DNA of 64,000 nucleotides from Dromaius novaehollandiae. Its lineage: Eukaryota > Chordata > Aves > Casuariiformes > Dromaiidae. The stretch covers positions 39,779,835-39,843,834 of the forward strand of contig NC_088102.1 in the NCBI RefSeq assembly GCF_036370855.1, written 5' to 3'. Shown in pieces: positions 40,601 to 55,600 of the stretch. Position 1 is the stretch's first letter. Each line of letters opens with the position of its first letter. The position numbers and the translations under genes were made by a program. The notes below the pieces were generated by a model. That model did no database searches and was not told the DNA's origin. It worked only from the letters and a program-made list of their open reading frames with translations.

Positions 40601-43600
40601 TTGCACGTGCCTACAAGTCATCTCTCACAGGTAATTACAAGCCAGTCAGTCGGTCAAAAAAGATTAGCTGAGGAGCTTAAAACTTTGCCATTCCCTTTAC
40701 AGAAATTTTAAGGCAATCTACTCAGACTGCATAAAGAAAGCTTTATGCTTCTAGCCCACTTCCTAATGGGTATTCTTCTCAACATCACCATCACTCTGTT
40801 ACCAAGTTAGGCTTCTGTTACACTCCTTTTGTAATCTTTCTAGCTTTGTAATTTTAATGCTTGTAAAGATGATGTTCTGAAAGAATAGGTCAATCCTTTA
40901 TTCTCATGCATAGTACACATTTGGATTTTAACTCCTAGAGTGCCACACAGTGGCCACACACATTTTAATGCACAACAACTGATTCAAGGGTAAAAATCAT
41001 ATAGGTGAAAAGATTGCATTTCTGTCATCTTGATTCTTCGTTGCCTCTACTTTCTGCAATCATTTATATCTCAGTAAGACAGAAAACATTATTTTTCTGA
41101 TTTGTTAGCATTTTACTTATGGGATGAGCTCACTTTGCATAGGACGAAGTACAAGAAAAAGTCAATCAGGACCTACATATTTTTTGAACACTGGAATGTC
41201 AGTATAGTGGCATTATTTTACACTCATATTTCACACTAGGAATTATTTGCACACTTCAAAGGCTATGATGTTTCGCTTCCTGCCAAAATGAGGTTGAGAT
41301 TCTAGTTTTCCTAGAAGTGGCTCTAGTGCACGTATCCTTGCTCAGTCCTACTCCATTCCCATGCTCTCCAAGATTCTTCCTGGCAATAATAGTTTTGGAG
41401 TTTAAAAGTTCTGTTTTATTAGTCAAAAGGTTTTGCTGATGTGCTTAAAGCACAGATTTTCCCAGATAGTTAACATGTTGTTTCCCTTCAGCCTTCTACA
41501 GTAACTAATAGGTCAGCAGCACAGACCAAGACATTCCATATGTTTGACCAAAATTTGATCTGAATCAGAAAGCCTCTATCATGCTTTGGATGACAACAAT
41601 GGACACCAAACAAGCAAAAAATTTTGGGATTATGTACTCCCTTTGGAAGGATTTTCTGTAAATTTAATAGAAGTTAATATTTCTATTAAAAAAACCTTTT
41701 TAAATAGGCATCTCTGTTCAATTGCATATACAATGCTAAAGTAAGACAAAGAAATATAGGCTTTTAGAATCATCTCTATACAAATGTATTCATTTTTTCT
41801 CCATTAAATTTTACATGATTTTACCATGAGCACACCTGGCTTTCTACAACCAACTTTGATATGCATAAATTCTTCCCAGAAAATGAAACAATTACCTAAC
41901 GATTTCTCCAGTAACAGACATTTTTGCAATGACAGATAATGCAGAAGTCCTTGCCTAGCTTGAGGAGAATTCTGACTAGTATAAATAGGCATTTACATCA
42001 ATAGGAATCTCAGCATAAGTTCAGTGTAAATTTGGAACAGAGAGAATTTACTGAGAGAATACAATTGATCTAGGTATCCTGTGTAAATTAAGGTATACCT
42101 GAAATATTTTTTACTTTTGAAAGAGATGGACATATATTATGCCCTGATATCCAAAGATGCTGTTCTAAACAGATAAAACGTCTGTTTTTGGGGTGCTAAT
42201 AGCCCTACTCCAACTGCAGATCTAGGCTGTCTCTCTCTCAGCTCTAGCCCTATTAATCAGCACAGCCCTAATTGAAGACCCCCAGCCATGGCCCAGATGA
42301 ACAAGTTACAAGGGTGGAATACTCTGCCCCTACTTTTACCCTTGGCAGCCACTTCCTGGCCCCACTCCAGTAGAGCTCTAGGATCTGTCTCTCTTCCAAC
42401 CCTGACCCTAGCCTCAGCCCTGTGCATCGCCATCAAACCATACTCCCACCATCATCCAAACCACCACTTTCTCTTGAATTTCACTTCTTTATGAAATGTT
42501 CATCATCACACAGCAAAATTCTTCAAAACATTCTTGTTTAGTACAAAAAAAAGCAGTCTGACATTAATAACATGGGCAGTATCACTACTGTGGCTACAAG
42601 ACTTCAAAGTAGCAATTAACCCTATTAGTCACTGAAACACTGATATTTGTTCTACTATAACTCTTTGTCCCAAATATCACTGTCAACTCAGAATTTGCCT
42701 ACTAATCTGGTTTCCCTCTCAGCACAGTGCAAGTGGTTAGACTGAAAAAGGGGACAGATCACAGTTTAGCATTTTGAAGGGAAGGGATCACAGTTTAGTA
42801 TTTGAAATGTACTAGAGATACACCGCAAAAGGAGTGTCTCAATCTTGTCCAACAGCTGAATTAGCAAGGAAACAAATCTAGTAGCAAGGCTCACAGAAGG
42901 GAGTACACTGAAGCCTGCACATCCTTAAACTCAATCAAAAAAGATGGGCTCTCAGGTATTATGAATCCTAGCCTGCATTTGGACAAGTTACTTAACTTTT
43001 TGTAACCTCCATTTCTTCAGCAGTAAAATGGAAATAATAATCCTGCCTTTTCTGACACTGAGACTATGAAGTTTAATTTAAATTCTGTGAAAACCTTTTG
43101 AGCTCTTTATAGGAAAAGTGTCACTTAATTAAGCTTTGTTGTTATTCCAAAGGAGCAACTGTAACAAAAAAATCCTATTTATTTTATTGTCTATTCCAAT
43201 TTGCATATTACTGCCCATCTCCCCAAAAGGAGTGCTTGTCCCTTCCTTTTCTGATAAGGACTTATGCTGGTCTAAGTGTGTTATATAACAAAATACTTTA
43301 TTTAACCCAAAAATATATCCTGAACAGTGACAAACAGATGCTATGATCATCAGGATTTTCAATATTGTTTTAAATTACATAGATTACTGTTCTTTTCCTG
43401 AGATTTGTGACATTTTATACCATGTTTGCTTCTCTTTATCAGTTGTAATATATTCGAATCTCTTCTCCTGTCTGTGAATTAAAATGGTTCTTAACTGTTT
43501 TTATGAACATAGAAACAGAACACACAGCTTTGATTTGTCTGTCTATAACTAGGCCAGTGTCGGTGTTGCTAGTTCTCAGCCAATACTGCATTATTCTCTA

Positions 43601-46600
43601 CTTAACTTCCATCTATTCCTAAATAAAATAATAATGGAAAGAAAAAGAAAACAGAAAAGAGATGCTGCAGCCCTTAAGTAATACAAGCTATAGTAGAATC
43701 CAGCTGTCCTCTTTTACATGTTCAGAGCTTAAGAACTCCAGGGTGTAGCAGCTTCCCCTCAGAGCTTTCATGTACTACTGTCTAATTCAATGATGTTTCC
43801 CTTGACTATAAATGCTGGGACAAGGAGCCTCATATATCTGAACAAGCAGAGCTATTACCATGGTTTTCTATGGGCTGCGGACATACTGCAGATCATGGAA
43901 GCCAATTCACAGAGCATGAATCTGACCAAGGAACCGACAAAAATACAACTTGCAAGTTCTTGCCCTGCTATGGTCTCCATCTCGTTTGAGAAAAACCTAA
44001 AGGGTTCAACTAGTCCAAAAACCCCAAGACAGGCAGAGAATAACTTCTCGGAAGACAGCACTGGAGAAAAGAGCAGTAAGATTATCCTCCCCTGTCTTAC
44101 AGGCTATGCCAAATACAGGGCTGTGAGCAAGAATGGGCCACATGGTGCTTCGAAGGCCATAGTTAGGTGTGCAACCCAAAGAAAATGGAGAATATTTAAA
44201 GGAACTTGGTGACCAACTACAACTGTCTAAAATAAAGGAAGGGGTTCTTCAAACCCTGAATAGTTCAGGATTTGACAAACCTGACAACAGTAGAAAGCCA
44301 CCGTAAGCCCACTCCTCTGTCAGTTACAAACACTGTAACGGACCTCTTAAGCACACTGTCTGGAATTCCACACAAAGACTTTTTATATGAAATGCTGTAT
44401 GATCTTTAAAAATCAAAGGGCCTTGTATCTCAAAGCTCCATGCCATCTGCAAGGCAGCAACATGGAAAACAGAAAGCCTCTCTGCACAGCAATGGAAGAC
44501 TCGGGTATCAAAATGTTGGAGAAAGCAAACCAATTATTACTTCTTGCTGAAATGAAATGCTCCTTCCAGAAAATTTCATAAACAATTTGGAATTTTAATG
44601 AGATGCAACAAAATTAGGTCATTACTAGTCAGCTAGGTCATATCAATGCTAAGTTGTTACATTCAATTCAGAACGAGAACAAGGGCCCTGGAAGTGTAAG
44701 TAGTGCTCCTAAGGAAGTTATTTCCCCCAGTCAGAAGGTTTCCAGTTCATTTAAAGAAAGGCTTTTTCCTTGTGACATGAGGAAAGGCTTTTTCATTTTG
44801 GCATGCTGTGTAAAGACTTGATGAAGAGTAGTAAGAGAAGTCAGCTCCTGCTTCTTGCATAAAGCTTAAAGAACAGGATATAGCACAACATTAAGGCTCT
44901 TGTTTATCTTGGGCAACTCAAAGCCATCTTTTCAAGTAGACCGTGACTACCTAGCATCAACAACTGGCCATCTCCACTGACCCATTTTTAACCTTATCTA
45001 CTTCAGTTGCTAAGTGTTGTTTGAAAACAGAACTGAAACGTTATTGGGCACCTTTTAAAATATCACTGTTTTCTTAGTCTAAATCACATATGAAATCTTT
45101 GTAATAACCTCTTTCTAAATGTGACCTCCTTTATAGGAATTCAGAACTGCCACATATAATCAACTGAAGGGACAGAACTTTTGCAGTATTGCTGTTCGTC
45201 AGCTTCACAGACAATAAAAAGAGCTATCATCATTTCAACCTCTTCATTGTTATCTACAGTACTCATTACCTAAGAGACCCAGCTATAGCCCTGGGCCCAG
45301 TGGTGAAAGGCAAATCCCCAATACCAATTCTTTGCTTGTTCCTGCAATTCTTTACAAATCAGAATATATATGAAAAATAAGGAAAACCATTTTAATTACC
45401 TTGCCATGAAGTTTGTGGACATCATATCTTATCTGAGCAAATTCACGGAGTCCAAAAGATCCACCAACAAGGTACAGCTGAAAAACAATAAAATAAAAAC
45501 AGATGTGCCTGGAATATTAAAAAATAAAAATAAAATAAATGCTTTGCATACTGACCCACTGCATTTACAAAAGACCCTACTATTCTTGGAACAGAAACAC
45601 CAGGAACTAAAGATAACAACCTCAGCGGAATACATGTATAGGAGAAAGGGGAGTACCTGGGATGTCAGGGCTCTCTTACACTCTCTGGGCCAACAGATTT
45701 CACAGACATCCTCTCCCATAGAGAAAGAGCTGCTTCATGACTCAAATTCTCCAGGGGCTTCCTCCCCCACCCCTCTTTTTTTCCTTCCCATATGGCTTCC
45801 TGACATAACTGCAGCACAGGAACCTTTACCTCACTGCCATGGGATTTATTCTCAACATTTTCAAACTTTAATGGGGAAGTAACAACACCATGTTGACTTA
45901 TACTGATGTCTGTACATAAAAGATCCAATTAAGCTTCTGAAATAAACTACATGATTGGAACTGTGGTTCAATGACACATTATCATGTAGGCTAAGAAATC
46001 AAATCCAGTGCACCTGCATCTTTATTATTGCCTCATTAGCTGCCTTGCAATTCCCTCCACACCTGTGAAGCTTATAAAAAAGAATAATAAAGGGAAAAAA
46101 TGGGGGAAGGCAAAATTTCAAATCTGAATAAAAAATACATTATTGTTTTGTATGACAGAGGGATATCATAAAACTATGCACCTTTATCATTAGAAATGCA
46201 CAGATCAACCAAAAGATAAAGTATTGTTAACAAAACACCATTAAAGATTTAGAAATTAGCTTAAAAATCTAGCTACTGTGTTGAAGAATTGGGGCTTATG
46301 CTCTTGCTCTGATCTGACAGGCTCCGTCTGCTGTTCTCTGTTAAGGCCCCCTGGCAGATGCACAGAAGGCCAAAAGGCTTCAAAGAGTTGCACATCTAGG
46401 GAAGGTGGAAGCATAAGGAAGCTCTAAGGACCTGAGCTATAAAAAAATACCCTATTTTGTCACACCACATTACTGCTATATTCCTTCATTAAAAGCTGTT
46501 GATGCAACTGGTAGGTGTTTTCTACAGAATGCCGGCTAATTACAAGAAATGTGTAAGGTTTATAGCAACGGCCTGCGTTCAGTAACTGTTACAACTATGC

Positions 46601-49600
46601 TGCACAGATAGTCAAAATGTATGCTCTTTCCAAACATCATGCTATCCCAAGTTCATGCCAGTGAAGCCACAAAACCTCACAAAGCCTACAGATTGGTACC
46701 CCAGAAACTAATGTTCTCTGTTCACACAGCAGGGGACACCTGACCAGCAGCCAGGCGTTAAAGGCTCCACAAACTCCTTTTGTCTTGGCCATTTTGATAA
46801 GGCTGAGAATGTAGTTGACAATTAGAAACAAATAGATCAAAATTTTGTGATAGGAACATCTAGCTGCTAGGTCTCAGAACTACAATTTCAAAAAGCCAAT
46901 CAGAAAAATATCATGTGGTAGCAAGTAATTTTTAGTGATTACAAATTTGACCTACCCAAAATTGGGTGGCACCATACAAGTACCATTACTATTCAAAGAA
47001 TTAATGATGCTCTTGCAAACATTCAATCACCAAAATACAGAATTGAAAAGAAGGTATTAATACAAAAGAAAAAATTCTCCTCCTCGTGTCAGTATTTTGA
47101 TAACAGAAAATGAAAATCTTTAAAATGGTTAAAAGGAACCTGAATATTACTCAAGATTTATTTAATCAAAGCAGAGGATTTGTCAGCTGCAGATACGGTA
47201 ACACAAAATGCTCAAAGTCTCAAGGATCAGACAATAATTGAATTCTAATATGGTTGACATCTCAGCATAAATTTTAACTGGTCTTCTTTAATTGCTAATG
47301 AGTACTATGCTAATAAACAGCCTAAGGGTTAACATAACTAACTTCATGCCCTAACGAACAGAAATTGGAGGCAGTATAGAAAAGTTTACAGCTGTCACAA
47401 ACTGTAGTTTATCATCTCTGTGTATATTAGCATGTTTTCAAAGAATGGCTATAGCAGCTGCGCTAGGAAGGGTTTCAGTACACAGCAATTAACCTAGGTA
47501 GAAAGCAGTAATTGCTCAAGATACCTATTAAAAAATAGTTCGCCCAGCAACAAACTTGCATCACGTATACCATTCTGAAACGCAGTATGAACAGATGGAA
47601 GACCTTTAACTGGCCTATTCCTCATAATCTAGCTATTACTTAACATAATGAAAAGATACACTGTCGCTTAGGGAAGCCACTTTCCAATTAATAAAGAATT
47701 ACCACATTCTTTAGCTTTGACCATTTAGAACCGTGCAAGGTTGTTGCATGAAGTAAGCCATGTCCTACTCTAGGTATTTTGTCTCATCACATCCTGTCAC
47801 TTTTTGACAACAACAATTTATTATATACTGTATTTTACATTTGTAGCTATACAAATGATAAAGAAGTTGATACACATACACCTCTGTTCCTTAAGACAGG
47901 TTCTGGCCTGAAACTGTAATTTTACTCACACCACCTTTATACTAGTAAAGGCACAAAAAGCTTAGATTCTGATTTACTTTTGCTCTTCATACCACACGAG
48001 CAGTCTTCATAGCCTGGCAAGTTGCACAATTCACTTAACATGGACATCAGTATGGCTGCCTTTACACTTTACTGCAATGGGTGATTTATACTACAATGAA
48101 ACATCAGTTCAGCTGTATCAGAATCAAAGCACATCAGTGCTGTAAGAAATTACAAATGTCACTAAAATATTAAACAGCGTAATGCTGGAAGGTCAGGATT
48201 AAGATTATTTGATACAGCATAATTTTCAAAAGCATAGAAGATGCATAAAAATATAAGTAATGTTTTACAATCTTATTTGACCAAAGTTCTGCAAAACCAA
48301 ACATAATGTCTAAGATTTTATTGCAAAAGGGTATCAGAATCAGTTATAGTCAACACTTTGAATCAGCCAACAGCACATCAATGCAGTTAGCTGACAACAC
48401 TGAACATGAATTGTCTTGATCTACACAAGCTATAACAGCAATGGGCAGCTATTCAATGAATTATATTTTTGAAAACTGTGTTCAAAGGCCATTAAAAAGA
48501 AATGAAGATAAAACAAGGGGGTATCAATGAGTTTATGTAACTATAATAGTATTAAAGGTAATACAGGACTTGGTGACATAATTTGTTGAGTGGAAATGTT
48601 ACTCTTGGTTTAAGTGTTTGCTTTCTCCTTTGCATTATGAGGAAAGATGTCCTCATTACCTTCATTTACGTTAATTGTATTTTATGGAAGAATACATACA
48701 TACAAACAACAATGAAACATTAAGATTCAGCGGTCAGAATAATCAGAGGTGTGCCAAGCCTCAAGAGAAACATTCCAGCAACATTAGCTTGTCAGCTTTA
48801 TATATTCTGTACATTTCACATATGTTTCTAGTTTCCCTATTTGTAAGATGGAGATAACAATTTCTGAATCCTTTGATAAACACTCTGAAGTTATTATAGC
48901 AGTATAGTGGATGAATTTGCCCATGATCTCACTTTAAGCCAAGGACAAAAGCAAAGTCCAGTATTTTCCATCCACTAATCTGGACATAAAAAACACAGGA
49001 CAAATCCTAGCAGAAGCTATTCAGGATGAAATACAAATAAAACAATCAGGCTGAAAAAGTTGTAATGAAGTTAGACACCAGTTAGCACTCCAGTTAACTG
49101 AAAGCGGAGGAGTAATTCCACATATAATGAATACTAGGATGTATTTTTCTTCATTCCAGTGTTAGAATCATACAGATACCTGGCTTACTTCATAAAATGA
49201 CGGGACATGTACATCTAAAGATTACCCAACCTGGAAGGTTCAAATGTAACTGCACTCTTTACTGTGAGGGAACTGCTATTGTTTTATGTGATACAGGATA
49301 TGGAAAGAAGAAATGTTATTATGTAATTAATATCATCTGTCTAGTTATTTGAATGTATTTAGCAGATGGATGAAGTGATAGTATGTTTTCACTTTTTTCT
49401 TTACACTGAAGCTTTCCTTAAAAAGGTAGAATCATAAAACTTACTAGGTAGCCAGCACTTAACACTATTTAGCGCAAACAGCTTGACAGTACTGCTAGCA
49501 CAATCCCTCATTAAAGACCTAAGCACTGGATTATTCCTTTATGTCTCAGTGACTACACAACCCCCCTCACACTGTTGTAATGTAATTATGCATGCATGGA

Positions 49601-52600
49601 AGACTTGCATGTTGCAAAATAAAATGAAAGACAGGATGTGACATAAGAGCACCATCTGTCACATACATTCAGCAACCTCAATAAATGTTTTATGTTAAAA
49701 AACTGACATAAAATTCTTTTTAATAACATTCTTCTAAAAATTCTATTTGTTCACTTCTCCATTGGGATGTAGGTTAAGTAATTAGTTATAGATGGCATCA
49801 GACTGATAATTTAGATGCACCTTAGGATGGAGAATGCTCGTGTTTGTCACCAACTACAATGAGCTGTTCACTGAGGAACCCACAAGAACCTGCATTTACA
49901 GCAGATCCCTGCTTTTTTAGTTTCCTGCATAATCTGAAGCAGCCATCTTCAGCCCCTTAGGTTAACAAAATAACAAGAAACTATTTCTCTGGCATCACTA
50001 GCAATTTGCTGTATTATAGCATCCCTGTTGCTAGAGAGACTCATTCCTGCTGTAGCACTGATTGTGAAAGCCAGATTACAAAATTACATTCCTTTTGTCA
50101 TAAATCCCTAAATTAATCATATCACAGTATTCAGTGGTGGCAACACAGATTATGCATTGGTGGAAAGAAAGCAGGAAAACATTACAATAAATATCACTGG
50201 AGAAGGAACATGGTAATTTTCTAGCCTCTTCTTCAGTATGGCTACAGCAAAACCCTCCAGCTATTCATCATGCAGCTTCAAAACCTTAACAGCCATGTCA
50301 ATGATTTTATTTCAGTTTGCAGTGATCACAGTTAAAAGGTTTTTGGGGTTTTCTTTTTAAAGAACTGTCGCATATGCAGTTCAGGGTTGGTGAAAGATGC
50401 CAGTTTGAATGCCCAGAAGACTGAAGTCTCTTATTTATTCCCTAAAAAAAGGAGTTTGGGCAGCAGCACTGCAAACTGCCAGTCCCACAAAAAACCTAGG
50501 CAAGTAACTTTGACCTGAAGCGCCCCCCTCAGAGTCCTAACTCTGAGTGTTTATTTTCCACAGCCATTTCCACACTTGGCTCTAATGCTGAAACTGCTAA
50601 GAAGGGATAAAAACAATGCAGCCTTTTCTCAGAAACTTACTAAATCCTCCCTCCGCTCATCCCCCCATGCCCAAGCAAAATAGGGTGTCCTCCTCCTCCT
50701 TTTCTGCAGCAGATGGAAATTATTTTCAGTTCAGGTCAGAGGCCTCCTTTGGGGGAAAAACAAAACAAAAACTACAAATGCCTTAACACTGATTTGATTC
50801 AAATACAGGACAAAATATGAGAATGCACTGACTTATGTGTATGATAGAATCCACAAATTGCAGAAAGACTGAGCTGCATTACATGGCAAAAACAGCAAAT
50901 GAAATATGCCAATATATGACCACAGTGATACCATGCTGGCAACCCCAAGAGAGCAGGTGGTATAAACTGGAGCCACTGGTAACACCATGGTAGAGTAGAA
51001 CAATATAGTTTTATACAATATGGAACTTTGTGCAGAGCATTAAACTTGATCCAAGGTACCAGCTTATTTGGATCAATACAATGTACGTTCAAAGCAGTGA
51101 TCCTGAAGACTGCAAATATAAATGGCTACAGGCCACAAAGTAAAACAGAAACAGGCCATATACTTTCAGTGCTACTATTCCATGTCCTAGGAAGAAAACA
51201 AAACCCTTGTTCATGAAAACGTCCATTTCATAAGAGGTGGCAGAGTGCAGAAAATGCATTTAGTATAAACCAGTCTGAGAACAATACAGAAGAGGCAGCA
51301 ACCCATATGTTCACTGGTGTGAGAATTAGCAAAAATTGGCATTTTCAGCCACAGTGTTGTCATTTTACATCATATACAGTATTTGGACTGGTCAGATGAC
51401 AAGGGAATTTCACTCAGCAGCTGCAGCTGTTTGAAAACCAAGTCTGTTATAGCAGTCAAGCTGCAGTTTCTGAATACCACTCTCCCTCTCTTCATAAAAT
51501 TCTAAAAAGTTAAAGTTCTATTTCTTATAAAAATTATCATTCTCATTACTCATAGGTTAAAATCTAGCCAAAGTACACTGTGATGAGAAACTGTTTTCAT
51601 GTGATGGCAACCTGATGTTCTTTGTCAAAACAACGATAAACTCATATCTACGTTAAGAAACACAAAAAGAGACGACTACTGGTCAAGAAATAACCCCCCC
51701 CCCCCAGTTGACAGTGCTGGACAGGGGCTGAAGACTGAATGTACTATACAATTAATATTAACCTTACATCTTTACATTCACTTGCCCCTGCAGAAGGTGG
51801 AGACTTACAGCAGGACAATATATATGGAGTGGAAAATAGGGAGGTCTGTGCTTATGTTTCTTTTCTGAGGCTCAGAAAGGAACTTCACTCCCCCAAGCGT
51901 CAGATTAGTCCATTCTAACAGCATTAAACAACATGAATACACTTTTTATTTTAAAATGAAACAGAGGGGAAATCTGGAGTACTAAAAGGTGCCTACGTGT
52001 TTGTCAAACGTTTATCTGGAAAATAGTACTCAAAGATTAGGAATTAAAAAAAAAAAGGTGGCACTGATTCAAAAAACAAGCTCAAGAATTTGAAGACTTG
52101 ACAGTCAAATGAAAGACGGAAGTCAGCTAATGCAGACTGCAAAAACTAGAATCCACAGAAGCCCACTGAGCTTGAGCATGCTGGCTTCCACTCTGGCACA
52201 GACAGTTCAGAGGATGGTTTTGTCTGGAACAGTTCCACACTCCACTGTGGATTTACATGTACATAGATGAATAGATGTGAAGCAGAAGAACAGCATAAGA
52301 TGAGGACATATCTCACCATAAACTTAAGCAATATTTAGAATACGAGTCACAGAAACATTAACACTGACAGTATGTGAATCACTGATTGGGAGCAACTATT
52401 TTAAAATTCTAAAAATAGTTTTATACTTATTGCTTTTCTAGGCTACAGATGTAATACTAGTGGGCTTTTACAGGCAATCACAATTCATCTTCAAATATCA
52501 GAAGCCAGAGTTTTCTTCTCATGAGTAAATGTTAACTTCTGCTTATCTCTCAAAAGCATATTAAGATCTAAATTAAGCATTCTGCATATAACAAATTTTA

Positions 52601-55600
52601 TTGTAAAGTTACATGAAGTAACGTATAGTAATAAAAATCCTGTAATTCAACATTATGAATTGTTCAAGGTGATAATATGAATGATGTTGAGAATGATAAC
52701 ACTGACAACTAAAAGTGAAAAATGCTGACTGCAGTAATCAGTTTTCATACACTATCAGAAGATAATGTAATAACAGTCTTTATACACAGACACTGACGGT
52801 AGCAATAGATCTCAGAAACATGATTACTCCTAGGAAGAGTTTTCCTTATTTCTAAGCTTTCATATCTTCTTTTACAGCCAGATCCTCCAAAAACATTGGG
52901 GAAAAAGTATGTCTAATATTCAACAGTCAAGGATTGAGAATTCATCAGCTTTTAATGAAATGAATCAGGAATGTTTAATTTAAAGAAATCTTTGGGCACC
53001 CAGTTATTTAAATATATTTAAATTATAATAACCTAGTGAGTTTTCCTACATATTAGCCATGTAAGACTTTCATTAATACTCAGCACAACAAAATACCACT
53101 TCAAAATATTTCTGAGTACCGGTCATTGCTTGCAGAGGACCCAGACTTCACCAGTGAACAGAATGAACCCACAGACACATATATTCAGGTTCTGATATTT
53201 GGGAGATGCTTTTTCCTTTCTTCTAGTCAAAAAAATTCAGACAACTGGTTCATTAACAAGGATGTGAGATGCCACTGCCATTCTCTAATGGTGCCTGGGA
53301 GCACTGACCACATTGCTGCAGCACTGTTAAGTGTTTCATTTTAGTCTGACCTTTCTTCTTGTCCTGTATGTATCATGCTGATTGAAGTAAGCTTGCCTTG
53401 TTCAAGCAATAATGTATGTGACAATTTAGTACAGTCTGTGTGCATAAACACTGATGGAAACAGATTTTAGAAACGTTTATTCACAGAAAAACTTTCTGCA
53501 GTTCCAAACTAGCCCATCTTCTCTTATGGCAACAGTTTGAACAGCATTTAAAACACCAAAGTCTAGATCCTGATGGAGAAGGAAATACACAAGGGAAATA
53601 TTTCTAAAAACATGTTCATTATGGGGTGGAAGGAGGAAAAAAACCCAGCAAAATGAAAAGAAGTCAGAATCCACAGCTATAGATATAGAGACTGTTGCAA
53701 GATGCTGCAATTTTGAAACTTATGACACTACATATAGCAAAACATATTTATTTTATGCGCACGACGAAATACAAATCAACAACCAAGCCACAGAATACAT
53801 TTTCTATCTGCTAAAATGCCACTTCAGACCCTAAAGATTCAATTTTTCCCTTATAACATGTTCCAGTGGAACTGAAACTGCATTTGTATGTTCCTTTTGC
53901 AGCTTAAGGAGTCTTAAAGACCCTTGGCTGGAATAAGACAAACATGGAACCACAAATCCAAGTGTCAGAAAATGCAAGCTCAGCAGATAGTGTCTTTTAA
54001 TGCATGTTTTAAAAACTGTTATTGGTTTGCAGTTTTGAAGCTTAAACATGTTTCCTCAATGACTTGGAGTCACAATTTATACTTGTCCAAAAACAATGAC
54101 TTACAGCAACCTTAAGGTGTTTTAACTGCACTGCAGAAGTAACCTTACATTTTAAGTGTCTCAGAAGACCAGTATGACACCAGATCCACTAGCTGCAATG
54201 CCAAACAGCCTTGTTGTCTCAGGATCTTACAAAAGCATAACAGCTGTAAGAGGACATAGGTAGACACATCCCTTTTGGTCAGGCACAGTTCACTGTGGAA
54301 GACGAAGCAACAGTGACTAAAGCTCTCCTCCTGAGAAAGAACCCAGTATCCTGTAAATTAAGCTTCAGGTGGTAAGGAAAAAGTTCACGTTACCATAATA
54401 GGAAACAGAGAAATGGCAATATAGCTGACACAAAGATGTGCAAGTTACCAGATCACAGAGACAGTACAGCCCTCCAACACTATAGTAAGTTTTTCAGATA
54501 CATCTGTAAGGTGACTAGTGTTCATTCCAACATCTACACAGATGTAATCATCTTAATGCTTTAGGACTACACACCCTGTAGCACTCAAGCTGTTAAGATA
54601 CTGCATGCCAGGTTACATCACTCTTCTACATGCATACTATTATGCCATGCAGAGATACCCTATGTGCAAAGTTTACAGAGTTAAAGAAAACATCATTCAT
54701 TAATCAAAGTTTCTGGCAGATTTAATTCCTGGTCCCCACAGTACTGCTGGTACTCATAAAAAAAACATTCTTGTCTTCTGAGAAAGCATGACTGAAAACT
54801 GTGATTTACACATCTTACTCTGAAAGCTGTTGTCAGTTTGAGGTTTTACAGATCAACTAAGAAATACCCGTCTACACTTAAATATTCTAACAGCGCCAAA
54901 CTCAAATGAACATAGAAAAATTATCAAGGTAATTTACACTAAAAAAGAGGAAATACTTTTAATACACATTTGTGCACGTGCATGCAAAAGGATAATCATA
55001 GATATACTTTGGTCTGGAAAGTTGAAGTCCTAGCTCCAGCACCAAAGCAGAACCAAGAATATCTACAACATCTCTGACAGATGACTGTTTGACCTCTTCT
55101 TAAAAACTGCAAAGTATGGATTATGAGTGTTGTATCCTACCAAAAAGAAATATTTTCCTAACATCTGAACTAACATTGATATATTTTGGTACTTCTTTCA
55201 CAGGATATGAAAAACAATCACAATCCTCCATACACAAAGAGCTGTACTGAACTTCTCAAATTTCTCTAAAATAAATGAAGTCCTTCAAGCATTCCCTCAT
55301 TGGCAGAATGCATTCCACACCTTTTATGTTGCTTTCCTCTAGACTTTCCAGAGTTTGTCACCATATTCTTTACAATGGTACCACAAAGCTGGAAAATAAC
55401 TCCAGCTGGCAACTTTTGAGTTGACTGGAAGAGAGTTCCATGTTTTATTTTACTTTTGACATCAGTTTCTGCATCTTATAATGACATTTCTATTGTTTTA
55501 CAACATTACAATCCAATTTCTTTCCTCATTCCTGCTACCTACAATTATTCCCCATTCTTTCAGATATTTTTCTTCTTCCTAAATTTAGCTCTTTACACTT

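Larger units (their letters stand above)
24578..45399 (-). other. COX16: COX16 intron 2 (20,822 bp)
   Basis: Bounded by donor gtaatt and acceptor gtcttacag. It holds an A39 tract, a G14 tract, possible old repeats at 28.3 kb, a small cluster of tRNA/SINE-like pieces at 36.0-36.8 kb and a clear MIR at 43 kb. A 140-codon plus-strand open frame at 43790-44212 is noted, but it is within the size expected by chance. No nested gene was recognised. Confidence 0.9.
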
